Assembly (NCBI RefSeq): GCF_042658685.1
Contig: NZ_JBHSQY010000002.1
DNA: 64,000 nucleotides
Reading direction: 5' to 3' (one strand)
DNA from: Macrococcoides bohemicum
Lineage (GTDB): Bacteria; Bacillota; Bacilli; Staphylococcales; Staphylococcaceae
Shown piece after piece: positions 1-7,593 of the stretch (position 1 is its first letter; each line of letters opens with the position of its first letter). Under the pieces are notes generated by a model, which did no database searches, was not told the DNA's origin, and worked only from the letters and a program-made list of their open reading frames with translations. The position numbers and the translations under genes are program-made.

Positions 1-20
1 ACTTTGTCACATTTTGTACA

Positions 21-49
21 TTGATTACCAGAATAATGTTCACGATAAT
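21..49 (+). promoter_or_regulatory. Candidate sigma-A promoter of the YtkA-like lipoprotein gene
   Basis: A -35-like TTGATT at 21-26 is followed after 17 bases by GATAAT at 44-49. This is the only reasonable promoter pair before the gene at 81. It was judged by eye, and AT-rich DNA gives such matches by chance. Confidence 0.3.
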
Positions 50-80
50 AATATGGACATTAAATTTTAGGGGGATAATA

Positions 81-491
81 ATGAAGAAATTATTCATCAT
101 TGCAGCTAGTACTTTATTGCTCACTGCATGTGGCCAGGAAACAAAACAAGAAGGTCATGAAGGACACGGAACTCATTCAGAATCAAAATCAGTAATACCA
201 TTAACAGTGGATTTAAATGTGCCTGCTAAAGCAAAAGCAGGGGATTCAGTAAAGATAACTGCAACTGTTAAACATGGTAAGGCTTTTGTAAATGAAGCGG
301 ATGAAGTGATGTTTGAAATCATCAAAGATAAAGATATGAAAAATTCTGTAAAAGAAAAAGTTAAGAAGGCTAAAGATGGTGTTTATACTTTAGAATATAC
401 ATTTAAAGATAAAGGAAATTATAATGTCATCAGTCATGTGACTGCGCACAATCAACATACAATGCCAAATGCAGATATCGTAGTTGAATAA
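81..491 (+). CDS. YtkA/FixH-like domain lipoprotein
   Basis: 136-residue lipoprotein. The N-terminus has a short positive stretch, a hydrophobic core and the lipobox LTAC, so Cys17 should be lipidated and the protein anchored outside the membrane. A His-rich stretch (HEGHGTH) follows, then one Ig-like beta domain of the YtkA/FixH type with paired segments (AGDSVKITATVKHG, YTLEYTFKDKGNYNV). Such domains occur in proteins linked to copper or oxidase assembly, and the histidines suggest metal binding, but the function is unproven. The start at 81 was chosen because AGGGGG lies at 69-74 and a complete signal peptide begins there; an upstream in-frame start at 21 would add a nonsense leader. Confidence 0.7.
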   Translation: MKKLFIIAASTLLLTACGQETKQEGHEGHGTHSESKSVIPLTVDLNVPAKAKAGDSVKITATVKHGKAFVNEADEVMFEIIKDKDMKNSVKEKVKKAKDGVYTLEYTFKDKGNYNVISHVTAHNQHTMPNADIVVE

Positions 492-522
492 GTTCTAAAA
501 ATTACTATTTTTATAATAAATA

Positions 523-558
523 AAAAGGGATGTGGACACTAGTGTCCATATCCCTTTT
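523..558. terminator. Bidirectional terminator between the YtkA-like gene and murB
   Basis: An inverted repeat with 18-base arms (523-540 and 541-558, built on AAAGGGAT..GGACACT) has A-tracts on one side and T-tracts on the other. It can serve both convergent genes and overlaps the murB stop codon. Confidence 0.8.
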
Positions 559-1471
559 AAATTTTTTCACCAATAACTCTAACTTCCGGCTGTAATTCGA
601 TGCCGCTATTTTCTAATACGACCTTTTGTACATGCGCAATCATTTCTTCATAATCTGTTGCAGTACCATTATCGACATTTACAATAAAACCAGCATGCTT
701 TTTAGAAACTTCAACGCCTCCCATACGATAGCCCTGTAACCCAGCTTCCTGTATCAGTTGACCGGCAAAGTGTCCTGGCGGTCTTCTAAATACACTACCA
801 CAAGAAGGATATTCTAAAGGTTGTTTATCCTCACGACGTTCTGTTAAGATATCCATTTGAGATTGAATTAAATTAATATCCCCACGTTGTAATTTAAATG
901 TTGCTTCAAGTACGACATAATGCTCTGACTGAATAATACTTGTTCTGTAATCTAAAGCTAGCGCTTCATTCGTTAAGGTAAGGATTTCCCCGTGATGATT
1001 GACAACAGTAGCACTTTCAATCACATCTTTGACTTCACCACCATAAGCACCAGCGTTCATATACACAGCACCACCAACAGAACCAGGTATTCCACAGGCA
1101 AATTCTAATCCCGTTAAATGATGGTCACGTGCAATGCGCGATACATCAATGATCGCCGCGCCACTGCTTGCAATAATTGTGTCGTATTCTACCTGGACAT
1201 CTGTTAACCCGAGCAGGCTGATTACAATACCACGTATGCCACCATCTCTGATGATAATATTTGATCCGTTGCCGAGGAAAGTTACTGTTATATTGTTTTC
1301 ATTAGCATACTGAATTGTTTTTTGAATTTCAGAATATTTTATCGGCGTAATATATATATCAGCATTACCACCTGTTTTTGTATACGTATAATTTTTTAAT
1401 GGTTCATTCATTTTAATAAGAGTAGGATCAATAATTGTACTCAATTGTTTATATATTTCAGTTACTTGCAT
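557..1471 (-). CDS. murB: UDP-N-acetylenolpyruvoylglucosamine reductase (MurB)
   Basis: 304 residues, the usual length for the short Gram-positive MurB type. It reduces UDP-GlcNAc-enolpyruvate to UDP-MurNAc with NADPH and FAD, the second committed step of cytoplasmic peptidoglycan precursor synthesis. Visible motifs are the FAD-binding segment GNGSNIIIRDGGIRG near residue 67, GIPGSVGGAVYMNAGAYGGE near 128, and SCGSVFRRPPG near 223 with the catalytic Ser. PEVRVIG at the C-terminus carries the conserved Glu. It is a single gene on the minus strand, downstream of the GrpB-family gene with a 57-base gap. The start at 1471 (MQVTEIY) leaves the protein at the family's normal length. Confidence 0.97.
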   Translation of the reverse strand: MQVTEIYKQLSTIIDPTLIKMNEPLKNYTYTKTGGNADIYITPIKYSEIQKTIQYANENNITVTFLGNGSNIIIRDGGIRGIVISLLGLTDVQVEYDTIIASSGAAIIDVSRIARDHHLTGLEFACGIPGSVGGAVYMNAGAYGGEVKDVIESATVVNHHGEILTLTNEALALDYRTSIIQSEHYVVLEATFKLQRGDINLIQSQMDILTERREDKQPLEYPSCGSVFRRPPGHFAGQLIQEAGLQGYRMGGVEVSKKHAGFIVNVDNGTATDYEEMIAHVQKVVLENSGIELQPEVRVIGEKI

Positions 1472-1528
1472 TCTTATTACGCCCTTTCGGTGAATTCAAA
1501 CTTAATTATATCAGTTAAAACAATGATT

Positions 1529-2029
1529 TTAAACTGACAGTTTACGTTTGAACCATTCAGACTTTTTATTTTCATATTCTTTCACAGAAATTTCATGATT
1601 AAGTGCTTTCTTATACTGATTAAACGCTTGTATTTGTTCTATTAAAATTGATTGACCAGTTAAGTACTGGTTTAATTTTTTACCATCTTCTTCTACGATA
1701 TGTAAACGTACAACTTCAGTTAGTGATTGCAGATTACTAAATTGTGCATACACACACTTCTTTTGATATGGATGATGTAAACGGTAAAAGTTTTGCAGGT
1801 TTAGACGTTTTTCATCAAGTGTGGTCATAGCATGCAAACTTTTTACTACAACAAGTATATCAATAATACCGCTTGTTAATGCTCCGTCTATAGATGTAGA
1901 ACCGATATGCATCGTTTTAATAATTGGGGTGTCTAATAATGTGATCAATATCTTATTAATCTCTTCAAATTTTGTTCTATATTGTTCTGTTTTATTATTA
2001 ATTGTGAGTAGTGGTTTCTGCTTTTGCAT
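1529..2029 (-). CDS. GrpB family (UPF0157) protein
   Basis: 166 residues. The motif HIGSTSIDGALTSGIIDILV matches the GrpB/UPF0157 signature, normally HIGSTSIPGLxAKPIIDI, which belongs to the nucleotidyltransferase fold. Here the Pro-Gly and Ala-Lys-Pro positions have changed (DGALTSG), so activity may be altered. RLHIVEEDG and KKSEWFKRKL toward the C-terminus also fit the family. The start at 2029 (MQKQK) was preferred over an in-frame ATG at 2047, because the sequence after that ATG contains AAGGAA at the right distance to be the ribosome binding site for 2029. The cellular role of the family is not established. Confidence 0.75.
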   Translation of the reverse strand: MQKQKPLLTINNKTEQYRTKFEEINKILITLLDTPIIKTMHIGSTSIDGALTSGIIDILVVVKSLHAMTTLDEKRLNLQNFYRLHHPYQKKCVYAQFSNLQSLTEVVRLHIVEEDGKKLNQYLTGQSILIEQIQAFNQYKKALNHEISVKEYENKKSEWFKRKLSV

Positions 2030-2132
2030 GTTAAAGTTTCCTTTCATAAGTAACTATAGCCTTGTGAATAATGAATGTAGGTTTTATTTCTCGGCTAAAT
2101 TAGGTATAATATTGATATTGAGGAGAGCATAT

Positions 2133-3017
2133 ATGAAAAATTTATATTGTATTGTATTGATATTAATAGTAAGTACAGTTATTACAGGTTGCGGTAATAA
2201 AGTAAAGTCTGATATTAATGATTATAAAGCTCAAATGAAAGATGTACAATCTGAAGAAAAGAAACTGGTTAAACAAATCGATGATTTAGGGCTGGATAAA
2301 GCTGACCAATTATTAGGCGTAGAAGTTACAGAAGAGAAAAAGAAAAAGTTAAAAAAGATTGAATTAGACATTAATGAAAAAATAAAACCTCAACTTAAAG
2401 CATATGAGAAAAAAGTTATGGCTGTTAAACCTAATACAAAAGAAGTTAAAGATGTTCATAATATATACGTGAGAAACTTAGATGAAAAGAAACAATTCAT
2501 TTCTGAACTTAATCGTTATATGATGTTATTTAATCAGTCAATATTATCAAATGAGAAAATTTTAGAATATACAAAAGTATTCGAAAAAAATAATGCTTTA
2601 AATGAAAAGTATGCGAAAAAAGCAGAACGCAATAGTGATGATTTTGATACTTTAACTAAGTTGGTGAATAATAATAGCGATGTATTAAAAGAAAAGGTAA
2701 CTTATTTAACATCAAGTGGAAGTGTGAACGAGAAACAAGCGTATATTGATGAAACATTAATTCCCTTACTAAAAGCCAATGTCGATAAATTGAATCAAAC
2801 GAAACTGAAATCTAAAAATGTTATCGGCATGCGTAAAGCTACAATTGAGACATATTATAGTTTAATTAATTATTATAAAGAACGCAAAGTTGCCATGAAG
2901 ACAGAAAGTGAACTTCAAAAATTGCCAATTCAAAATATTTTAGAAAATACGAAATATATTAAGTCGATTGATGAAAAGTATTATGATGCTTTAAATAGTT
3001 TAGAAGCAAAACATTAA
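2133..3017 (+). CDS. YkyA-type putative cell-wall-binding lipoprotein
   Basis: 294-residue lipoprotein with signal peptide and lipobox ITGC (Cys near residue 20). The rest is highly charged, Lys/Glu-rich and predicted helical (for example EEKKKKLKKIELDINEKI), without aromatic-rich catalytic motifs. Length, helical pattern and lipobox fit the YkyA family of Bacillus and Staphylococcus lipoproteins, described as putative cell-wall binding; the actual function is unknown. The start at 2133 follows GAGGAGAG at 2119-2126. A longer open frame upstream is ignored because it runs antisense through the GrpB-family gene. It stands alone and ends at a bidirectional terminator. Confidence 0.7.
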   Translation: MKNLYCIVLILIVSTVITGCGNKVKSDINDYKAQMKDVQSEEKKLVKQIDDLGLDKADQLLGVEVTEEKKKKLKKIELDINEKIKPQLKAYEKKVMAVKPNTKEVKDVHNIYVRNLDEKKQFISELNRYMMLFNQSILSNEKILEYTKVFEKNNALNEKYAKKAERNSDDFDTLTKLVNNNSDVLKEKVTYLTSSGSVNEKQAYIDETLIPLLKANVDKLNQTKLKSKNVIGMRKATIETYYSLINYYKERKVAMKTESELQKLPIQNILENTKYIKSIDEKYYDALNSLEAKH

Positions 3018-3049
3018 AAGTATAAAAGGCAATTGCCTTTTATGCTTTT
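3016..3049. terminator. Bidirectional terminator
   Basis: Inverted repeat with 17-base arms (AAAAGTATAAAAGGCAA against TTGCCTTTTATGCTTTT) centred at 3032/3033 between two convergent genes. It overlaps the stop codons of both. Confidence 0.75.
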
Positions 3050-3260
3050 ATTTGAGTGATTCATTTTTATCTTGTTTAGAAATAATGATATTCTTTGCAA
3101 TCACAGTGAATATCCAGATTGCTATTGCGATAAATATAACAATAGTAAGTGTAGGATTTTTATTAATATCCTTAAAAAAGAGCAGCACATAAATTAAAAC
3201 GCAAGTATTTAATGTGTCGATAAAGGTCCATCGTTTAAGAGGGAATTTATTGTTGTTCAT
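3048..3260 (-). CDS. Small two-span membrane protein of unknown function
   Basis: 70 residues. Two hydrophobic segments are visible, about residues 14-30 (IDTLNTCVLIYVLLFF) and 38-57 (TLTIVIFIAIAIWIFTVIA), with Lys-rich ends, so it is a small integral membrane protein. GGAGGT sits about six bases before the ATG at 3260, which supports real translation. I do not recognise the family. It is a single gene convergent with the YkyA-type lipoprotein. Confidence 0.6.
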   Translation of the reverse strand: MNNNKFPLKRWTFIDTLNTCVLIYVLLFFKDINKNPTLTIVIFIAIAIWIFTVIAKNIIISKQDKNESLK

Positions 3261-3402
3261 CGTGTAACCTCCAAATATTTATTAATGTCATTATACCAAT
3301 GTGTAATTATTTGAGATAGGGGTAATATTAAATAATACATTGCAAAAATAATCTTACCATGATATATTTTAAAAATCGAAAGCACAATTACGGGGTGGAA
3401 TC

Positions 3403-3723
3403 ATGATTATAAAATTGAATACGATTGAACAGTTTGAAGAAATGCTTGAATCGAATAGTAAGGTATTTTTTCTGAAGCATTCAAACACATGCCCGATATC
3501 TGCGAGTGCATATGATCAATTTGATAATTTTGCTTATGAACGTGATATTAATGCATATTATTTAATCGTTCAGGATGCACGTGAATTATCCAATTATATT
3601 GAAGCGAAAACACACATCAAACATGAATCACCTCAAGCATTTTACTTTAATAATGGAGAAGTTATGTGGCATGACAGTCATAAAAATATAACAATTGCTA
3701 ATCTTTCTAAAGCAGAAGAATAA
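3403..3723 (+). CDS. ytxJ: Bacillithiol-system monothiol protein YtxJ
   Basis: 106 residues, thioredoxin fold of the YtxJ (DUF2847) family. The signature KHSNTCPISASA near residues 25-36 carries a single redox Cys followed by Pro-Ile-Ser, and the cis-Pro region HESPQAFYF is seen near 74. In bacilli and staphylococci the family is associated with bacillithiol, the low-molecular-weight thiol that replaces glutathione, and is thought to act as a bacilliredoxin-like protein. GGGGTGG at 3392-3398 is the ribosome binding site. It appears monocistronic. The family call is firm; the exact reaction is inferred. Confidence 0.88.
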   Translation: MIIKLNTIEQFEEMLESNSKVFFLKHSNTCPISASAYDQFDNFAYERDINAYYLIVQDARELSNYIEAKTHIKHESPQAFYFNNGEVMWHDSHKNITIANLSKAEE

Positions 3724-3757
3724 TGAAAGAGATTTAGAAGTAAATAATAATTATATT

Positions 3758-3780
3758 AACTAATAGTACTACTATTAGTT
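3758..3780 (+). terminator. Weak AT-rich hairpin after ytxJ
   Basis: A perfect 10-base inverted repeat (AACTAATAGT / ACTATTAGTT, 3-base loop) followed by ATTTATTTT. The stem is AT-rich, so termination would be inefficient; part of the downstream glycerate-kinase-like mRNA could come from ytxJ read-through. Confidence 0.45.
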
Positions 3781-3799
3781 ATTTATTTTGGAGGAAAAG

Positions 3800-4882
3800 A
3801 TGAAGATATTAATTGCTATGGATTCATTTTTTGATATTTTATTCTCTCATCACGCAAATCAGTATGTTTTTGATGGTATTAAAGCAGTTGATAATACTGC
3901 AAATATCGTAATGGTCCCGTTATTTGAGAGCGATAAAAATATGATAGATGCTTTACTAACATGGGAAAAAGGTCGTAAGATCAAACGTAATGTAAATAAT
4001 GATTTATTAAAGCCTGCTGAAGTGGAAGTTGCTATTTTAGAACAGGACACCATGCTTATTGATGGAAAGACAGTCTTAAGTAGTGGAAATCCGTTAGCAG
4101 CATCGAGTTATGGTCTTGGTCAATTGATTACACAAGGGTTAGATATGGGCGTTAAATCATTTATTATATCAATTGGTGGCATCACTACTTTTGATGCAGG
4201 TCTTGGTATGCTCTATGCATTCGGTGCAAAATTCTATAATCGAGATTACATATTAATAGAAGGCCCGCTTAAACAGAGTGATCTTAAGGAAATTAGACAT
4301 ATTGAGTTGGGTGATATGGATGATCGTTTAAAAGAAGTTACATTTACAGTAGTTAGTGACCACCAGTATAAGATATATGGTAAAGAAAGTCATATTGCGA
4401 ATAGTGGGTATGATTATGAAACGAAACAGACTATAGATAACAGTATCTGGTATATTTCAGAGCAATTTAAGAAATTTGGTATTGATTTAAATGCCTCAAT
4501 TTATGGTGGCGATGGTGGAGGCATTCGAGCTGTTTTTGAACAGCTATTCAACGCTGAAACAAAAACATCTGCTGAACTAATATTTAAGCGTACACATATC
4601 GGCAGTTTAATAAACGAAGCAGATATGGTGATATATGGTGGTGGTAGTGTGAATGAAACGACAGGATCACTTGTCGTAAGTGAGATTAATAAGCTGCAAA
4701 ATCCAGATAAGATAAACTTATATTTAATGGGTGGAAAACAATATAAGCAAATGAGTAATGATAAAGAAGTGATTGAGCTTAATATTTATCCTGAAATAAG
4801 CTCGGATACAGAAGATATTCAAATCGGTATTCAATTACAGAACACTGTGCAGCATATTGTGATGGCTACAAGAAAGCAATAG
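3800..4882 (+). CDS. Diverged glycerate kinase (GckA/GlxK)-family protein
   Basis: 360 residues, near the normal length of type-1 glycerate kinases, which phosphorylate glycerate with ATP. The fold is recognisable: MKILIAMDSFFDIL at the start, NPLAASSYGLGQLI near 99, IISIGGITTFDAGLGML near 122, a Gly-rich GGDGGG near 237 and ADMVIYGGGSVNETTGS near 274. Several signature positions differ from the canonical family: ADGGEGT is replaced by FESDKNM, GGSATNDGG by GGITTFDAG, and the late TGEGxxDxQT by YGGGSVNETTG. It may therefore use another substrate or be inactive. GGAGGA at 3790-3795 fixes the start at 3800. It is a single gene ending at a strong bidirectional terminator. Confidence 0.7.
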   Translation: MKILIAMDSFFDILFSHHANQYVFDGIKAVDNTANIVMVPLFESDKNMIDALLTWEKGRKIKRNVNNDLLKPAEVEVAILEQDTMLIDGKTVLSSGNPLAASSYGLGQLITQGLDMGVKSFIISIGGITTFDAGLGMLYAFGAKFYNRDYILIEGPLKQSDLKEIRHIELGDMDDRLKEVTFTVVSDHQYKIYGKESHIANSGYDYETKQTIDNSIWYISEQFKKFGIDLNASIYGGDGGGIRAVFEQLFNAETKTSAELIFKRTHIGSLINEADMVIYGGGSVNETTGSLVVSEINKLQNPDKINLYLMGGKQYKQMSNDKEVIELNIYPEISSDTEDIQIGIQLQNTVQHIVMATRKQ

Positions 4883-4902
4883 TTATTTTTTTAAAAAAAC
4901 GA

Positions 4903-4933
4903 AGGTCGATATATTTGATAATATATCGACCTT
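4903..4933. terminator. Bidirectional terminator between the glycerate-kinase-like gene and pepT
   Basis: Perfect 13-base arms AAGGTCGATATAT / ATATATCGACCTT with a short loop. A runs precede it and T runs follow it, so it can act for both convergent genes. Confidence 0.85.
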
Positions 4934-4946
4934 TATTTTTATATAA

Positions 4947-6173
4947 TTATTGTGCGCTTTCTTCAAATTTAGATAATATACCAACAATCGTCATCACTGA
5001 TTTTTCCATATCATCGATTGATACGTATTCATAAGGGCCATGGAAGTTTTCAGCGCCTGTAAAGATATTGGGTGTTGGTAATCCCATAAATGATAACTGG
5101 CTACCATCTGTACCACCTCGTATCGGTTCAACAATCGGTTCAATATTTAATGATTTCATTACTTCTAGTGGTACATCGATTAGCTCTTTATGTGGCGTGA
5201 TTTTCTCGCCCATATTGAAGTATTGATCCTTAATTGAAATGCTTGCTGCATCTTTACCGAAATCAGCTTGAATTGTTTTAATAATCTCTTCCATAGTTAC
5301 TTTACGTGCTTCGAACTTTTCTCGGTCATGATCACGGATAATGTATGAAAGTTTCGCATGTTCAACGTTACCTTCCAAATCCATTAAGTGGTAGAATCCT
5401 TCGTATCCATCTGTATGCTCTGGACGCTCCTGCTCAGGCAATGTACTTTGGAAACGCACCGCTAAGTTTATTGCATTGACCATTTTATCTTTTGCACTTC
5501 CCGGATGCACGTTAACACCATTAAATTCAACTTCAACACCCGCTGCATTAAAGCTTTCATATTGCAATTCACCACGACGTCCACCGTCAATTGTATATGC
5601 AAACTGTGCACCAAAACGTTCAACATCAAATTTGTGCGGTCCGCGACCAATTTCTTCATCAGGAGTGAAACCGAAACGAATTTTTCCGTGTTTGATTTCC
5701 GGATGGTTGATTAAGTATTCGATTGCTGTCATGATTTCAGTAATTCCGGCTTTATTATCAGCACCTAAAAGTGTTGTTCCATCTGTTGTCATCAATGTAT
5801 GGCCATTATAAATTTCTAGTTCAGGGAACTTTGCTTTTTCAATGATAAGGCCACTCTTTAAAGTAATATCTTCACCGTCGAAGTTATCGATAATTTGTGG
5901 AGATACGTTTGTACCGGTAAAGTCCGTTGCAGTATCAACATGTGCAAGTAGACCGATTGTTGGTACGTGTTTGTTTGTATTTGATGGGAGTGTAGCAAAT
6001 AAATAACCGTATTCATCGATATCGGTTTCAAGTCCTAAAGATTCGATTTCTTTCTGTAATAAGTTAAGTAAATCCCATTGTTTTTCTGTTGATGGCGTAG
6101 TTGTACTTGCGGCATTTGATTGCGTGTCAATTGTTACATAACGTGTTAAACGTTCAATTAATTTATCTTTCAT
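4947..6173 (-). CDS. pepT: Peptidase T (tripeptide aminopeptidase)
   Basis: 408 residues, standard for PepT of the M20 metallopeptidase family. It removes the N-terminal residue from tripeptides in the cytoplasm and supports amino-acid supply from imported peptides. Metal-site motifs are in place: LLAHVDTATD near residue 75 (His, Asp), GADNKAG near 138 (bridging Asp), TPDEEIGRG near 170 (catalytic Glu pair), the Asp of YTIDGG near 193, and the last His ligand in GAENFHGPYEYV near 373. Substrate-binding RGGTDGSQLSFMG is intact. AGGAGG lies just before the ATG at 6173. It is transcribed alone, behind the terminator of the exporter operon. Confidence 0.97.
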   Translation of the reverse strand: MKDKLIERLTRYVTIDTQSNAASTTTPSTEKQWDLLNLLQKEIESLGLETDIDEYGYLFATLPSNTNKHVPTIGLLAHVDTATDFTGTNVSPQIIDNFDGEDITLKSGLIIEKAKFPELEIYNGHTLMTTDGTTLLGADNKAGITEIMTAIEYLINHPEIKHGKIRFGFTPDEEIGRGPHKFDVERFGAQFAYTIDGGRRGELQYESFNAAGVEVEFNGVNVHPGSAKDKMVNAINLAVRFQSTLPEQERPEHTDGYEGFYHLMDLEGNVEHAKLSYIIRDHDREKFEARKVTMEEIIKTIQADFGKDAASISIKDQYFNMGEKITPHKELIDVPLEVMKSLNIEPIVEPIRGGTDGSQLSFMGLPTPNIFTGAENFHGPYEYVSIDDMEKSVMTIVGILSKFEESAQ

Positions 6174-6233
6174 TTATAATCCTCCTGTTGTGAATATATG
6201 TTAATATTATTATTTTAATCTTAAATGTCAAAA

Positions 6234-6290
6234 AAATCACACTTATTTTTAAATTTCTTAATAATATGAAACTAAAAATAAGTGTGATTT
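6234..6290 (-). terminator. Terminator of the yitT-gdpS-exporter segment
   Basis: Perfect 18-base inverted repeat (AAATCACACTTATTTTTA and its complement) read on the minus strand. The hairpin is followed by a seven-base T-tract and overlaps the stop codon of the exporter gene at 6289. Confidence 0.85.
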
Positions 6291-6774
6291 AAAGTTTGAT
6301 TGGCTTTTCACCTTTTTTTCTGCGGTATTTATTATACTTAAAGCGTGTATATCCTTTTAGAAACGTTTGGAATAATATTTCTGCAATCAATAATCCGAAT
6401 GCAATTGCACCAGAAGCAAGTGTTGCTTCCATACCTTTCGCTAATGCTTCGCTGAAATCCGAGATAATTAAATTTTTCGTTGCATCATAGGCAACGCCAC
6501 CTGGTACGAGTGGAATAATACCAGCAACGTTAAAGATAATAACAGGACGTTTATAGTATCTGGCGAAAAGATGTGCACATAAACTAAGCGAAAGCGATCC
6601 TAAAAATACCCCTACAGCAAGTGTAAGTTCAGTAGATTCTGCAATCGTAAAGACCATCCAGCCAATTGCACCAACAAAGCCACAAGCTATGAGTAGTTTA
6701 CGAGGAGCATTAAATACAATTGCAAAAAATACAGATGCAAAGAAACTGATGATTGTTTGAAATAATAAAGTCAA
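6289..6774 (-). CDS. Threonine/serine exporter, C-terminal half (YjjB/DUF3815 type)
   Basis: 161 residues with about five hydrophobic segments and a charged C-terminal tail (RFKYNKYRRKKGEK). HLFARYYKRPVIIFNVAGII followed by PLVPGGVAYDATKNLI is the DUF3815/ThrE_2 signature. In Corynebacterium ThrE this and the N-terminal half form one polypeptide that exports threonine and serine; in many Firmicutes they are two adjacent genes, as here. A 12-base gap separates it from its partner upstream at 6787, so the two are surely co-transcribed and probably form one inner-membrane exporter. The substrate is inferred from the family only. Confidence 0.85.
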   Translation of the reverse strand: MTLLFQTIISFFASVFFAIVFNAPRKLLIACGFVGAIGWMVFTIAESTELTLAVGVFLGSLSLSLCAHLFARYYKRPVIIFNVAGIIPLVPGGVAYDATKNLIISDFSEALAKGMEATLASGAIAFGLLIAEILFQTFLKGYTRFKYNKYRRKKGEKPIKL

Positions 6775-6786
6775 AATTTAATCCTC

Positions 6787-7545
6787 CTAAAATATTATAA
6801 GAATAGTGGCTACACCTGCACCAATGGCAAATGCGGTTAAAGCAGCTTCTACACCTTTAGAAATACCCGCTAATAATTGGCCTGCCATCATATCTCGTAT
6901 TGCATTTGTAATCGGAACGCCTGGTACGAGTGGCATTACTGCTGAAATAATAATCTTATCAAATTCACCATTATATATATAATTCACAAAAAATAGTCCG
7001 AAAAGTGCAATTGCCATTGCACCAGCATATTCAGCGAAAAACTGAATTTTGTATATTTTACTAAAGTAATCACAGACAAAATATCCAATCGCACCAGCGA
7101 TGAAAGCAGGTACAACATCTGCAAGTTGCCCTTTAAACATTAAAAGGAACAATGCACAAACAAGCGCGCTCGACAAAACTTTTAACCAGAAGGGATATTG
7201 TAAATCTGCTTTATCTAGTTCATCTAAAGCGAGTTTCGCTGCTTCAAGGGTGACTTTACCACTCGTAATGGCGCGAGAGATATCATTAACTTCTGATATT
7301 TTTTCAAGGTCTGTCGTTCGACTTGAAATACGATATAATCGGGTAGAACTTTTTTCATTGAGTGAAAATATAATTGCTGTTGGTGTTACGAAACTATGTG
7401 TATTATGTAAACCATAATGCGAGGCAATACGTGTCATCGTATCTTCAACACGATAAGTTTCTGCACCTGACTCCAATAATATTTTACCGGCCAGCATTGC
7501 AACATCTTTCACTTTTTTTTCATCATATAACTGAATAGAAACCAT
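6787..7545 (-). CDS. Threonine/serine exporter, N-terminal half (YjjP/DUF1212 type)
   Basis: 252 residues. A cytoplasmic N-terminal part carries the family motif SGAETYRVEDTMTRIASHYG near residues 26-45 and HSFVTPTAIIFSL, followed by about five membrane segments from residue 125. MPLVPGVPITNAIRDMMAGQ near 208 is the conserved loop that mirrors the PLVPGG loop of its partner gene. Together the two make a split ThrE-type exporter. AAGGAGG precedes the ATG at 7545. A hairpin terminator between gdpS and this gene suggests partly independent transcription. Confidence 0.87.
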   Translation of the reverse strand: MVSIQLYDEKKVKDVAMLAGKILLESGAETYRVEDTMTRIASHYGLHNTHSFVTPTAIIFSLNEKSSTRLYRISSRTTDLEKISEVNDISRAITSGKVTLEAAKLALDELDKADLQYPFWLKVLSSALVCALFLLMFKGQLADVVPAFIAGAIGYFVCDYFSKIYKIQFFAEYAGAMAIALFGLFFVNYIYNGEFDKIIISAVMPLVPGVPITNAIRDMMAGQLLAGISKGVEAALTAFAIGAGVATILIIF

Positions 7546-7566
7546 ATGGTCCTCCTTAATAAAAAA

Positions 7567-7593
7567 ATAACAGAAAGAATACTTCCTGTTATT
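7567..7593 (-). terminator. Terminator at the end of gdpS
   Basis: 12-base arms (AATAACAGAAAG against CTTCCTGTTATT, one G-U pair) lie over the gdpS stop codon and are followed on the minus strand by a run of T. It stands just before the ribosome binding site of the next gene, so it may act as a partial terminator within the cluster. Confidence 0.7.

Noticed and set aside
1821..2132. N-terminal extension of the YkyA-type lipoprotein by 104 codons
   Set aside because: It runs antisense through the GrpB-family gene, and the signal peptide with a good ribosome binding site starts at 2133.
3390..3402. GGGGTGGAATC before ytxJ as a T-box specifier fragment
   Set aside because: It is only a ribosome binding site; no T-box stem or antiterminator is seen upstream.
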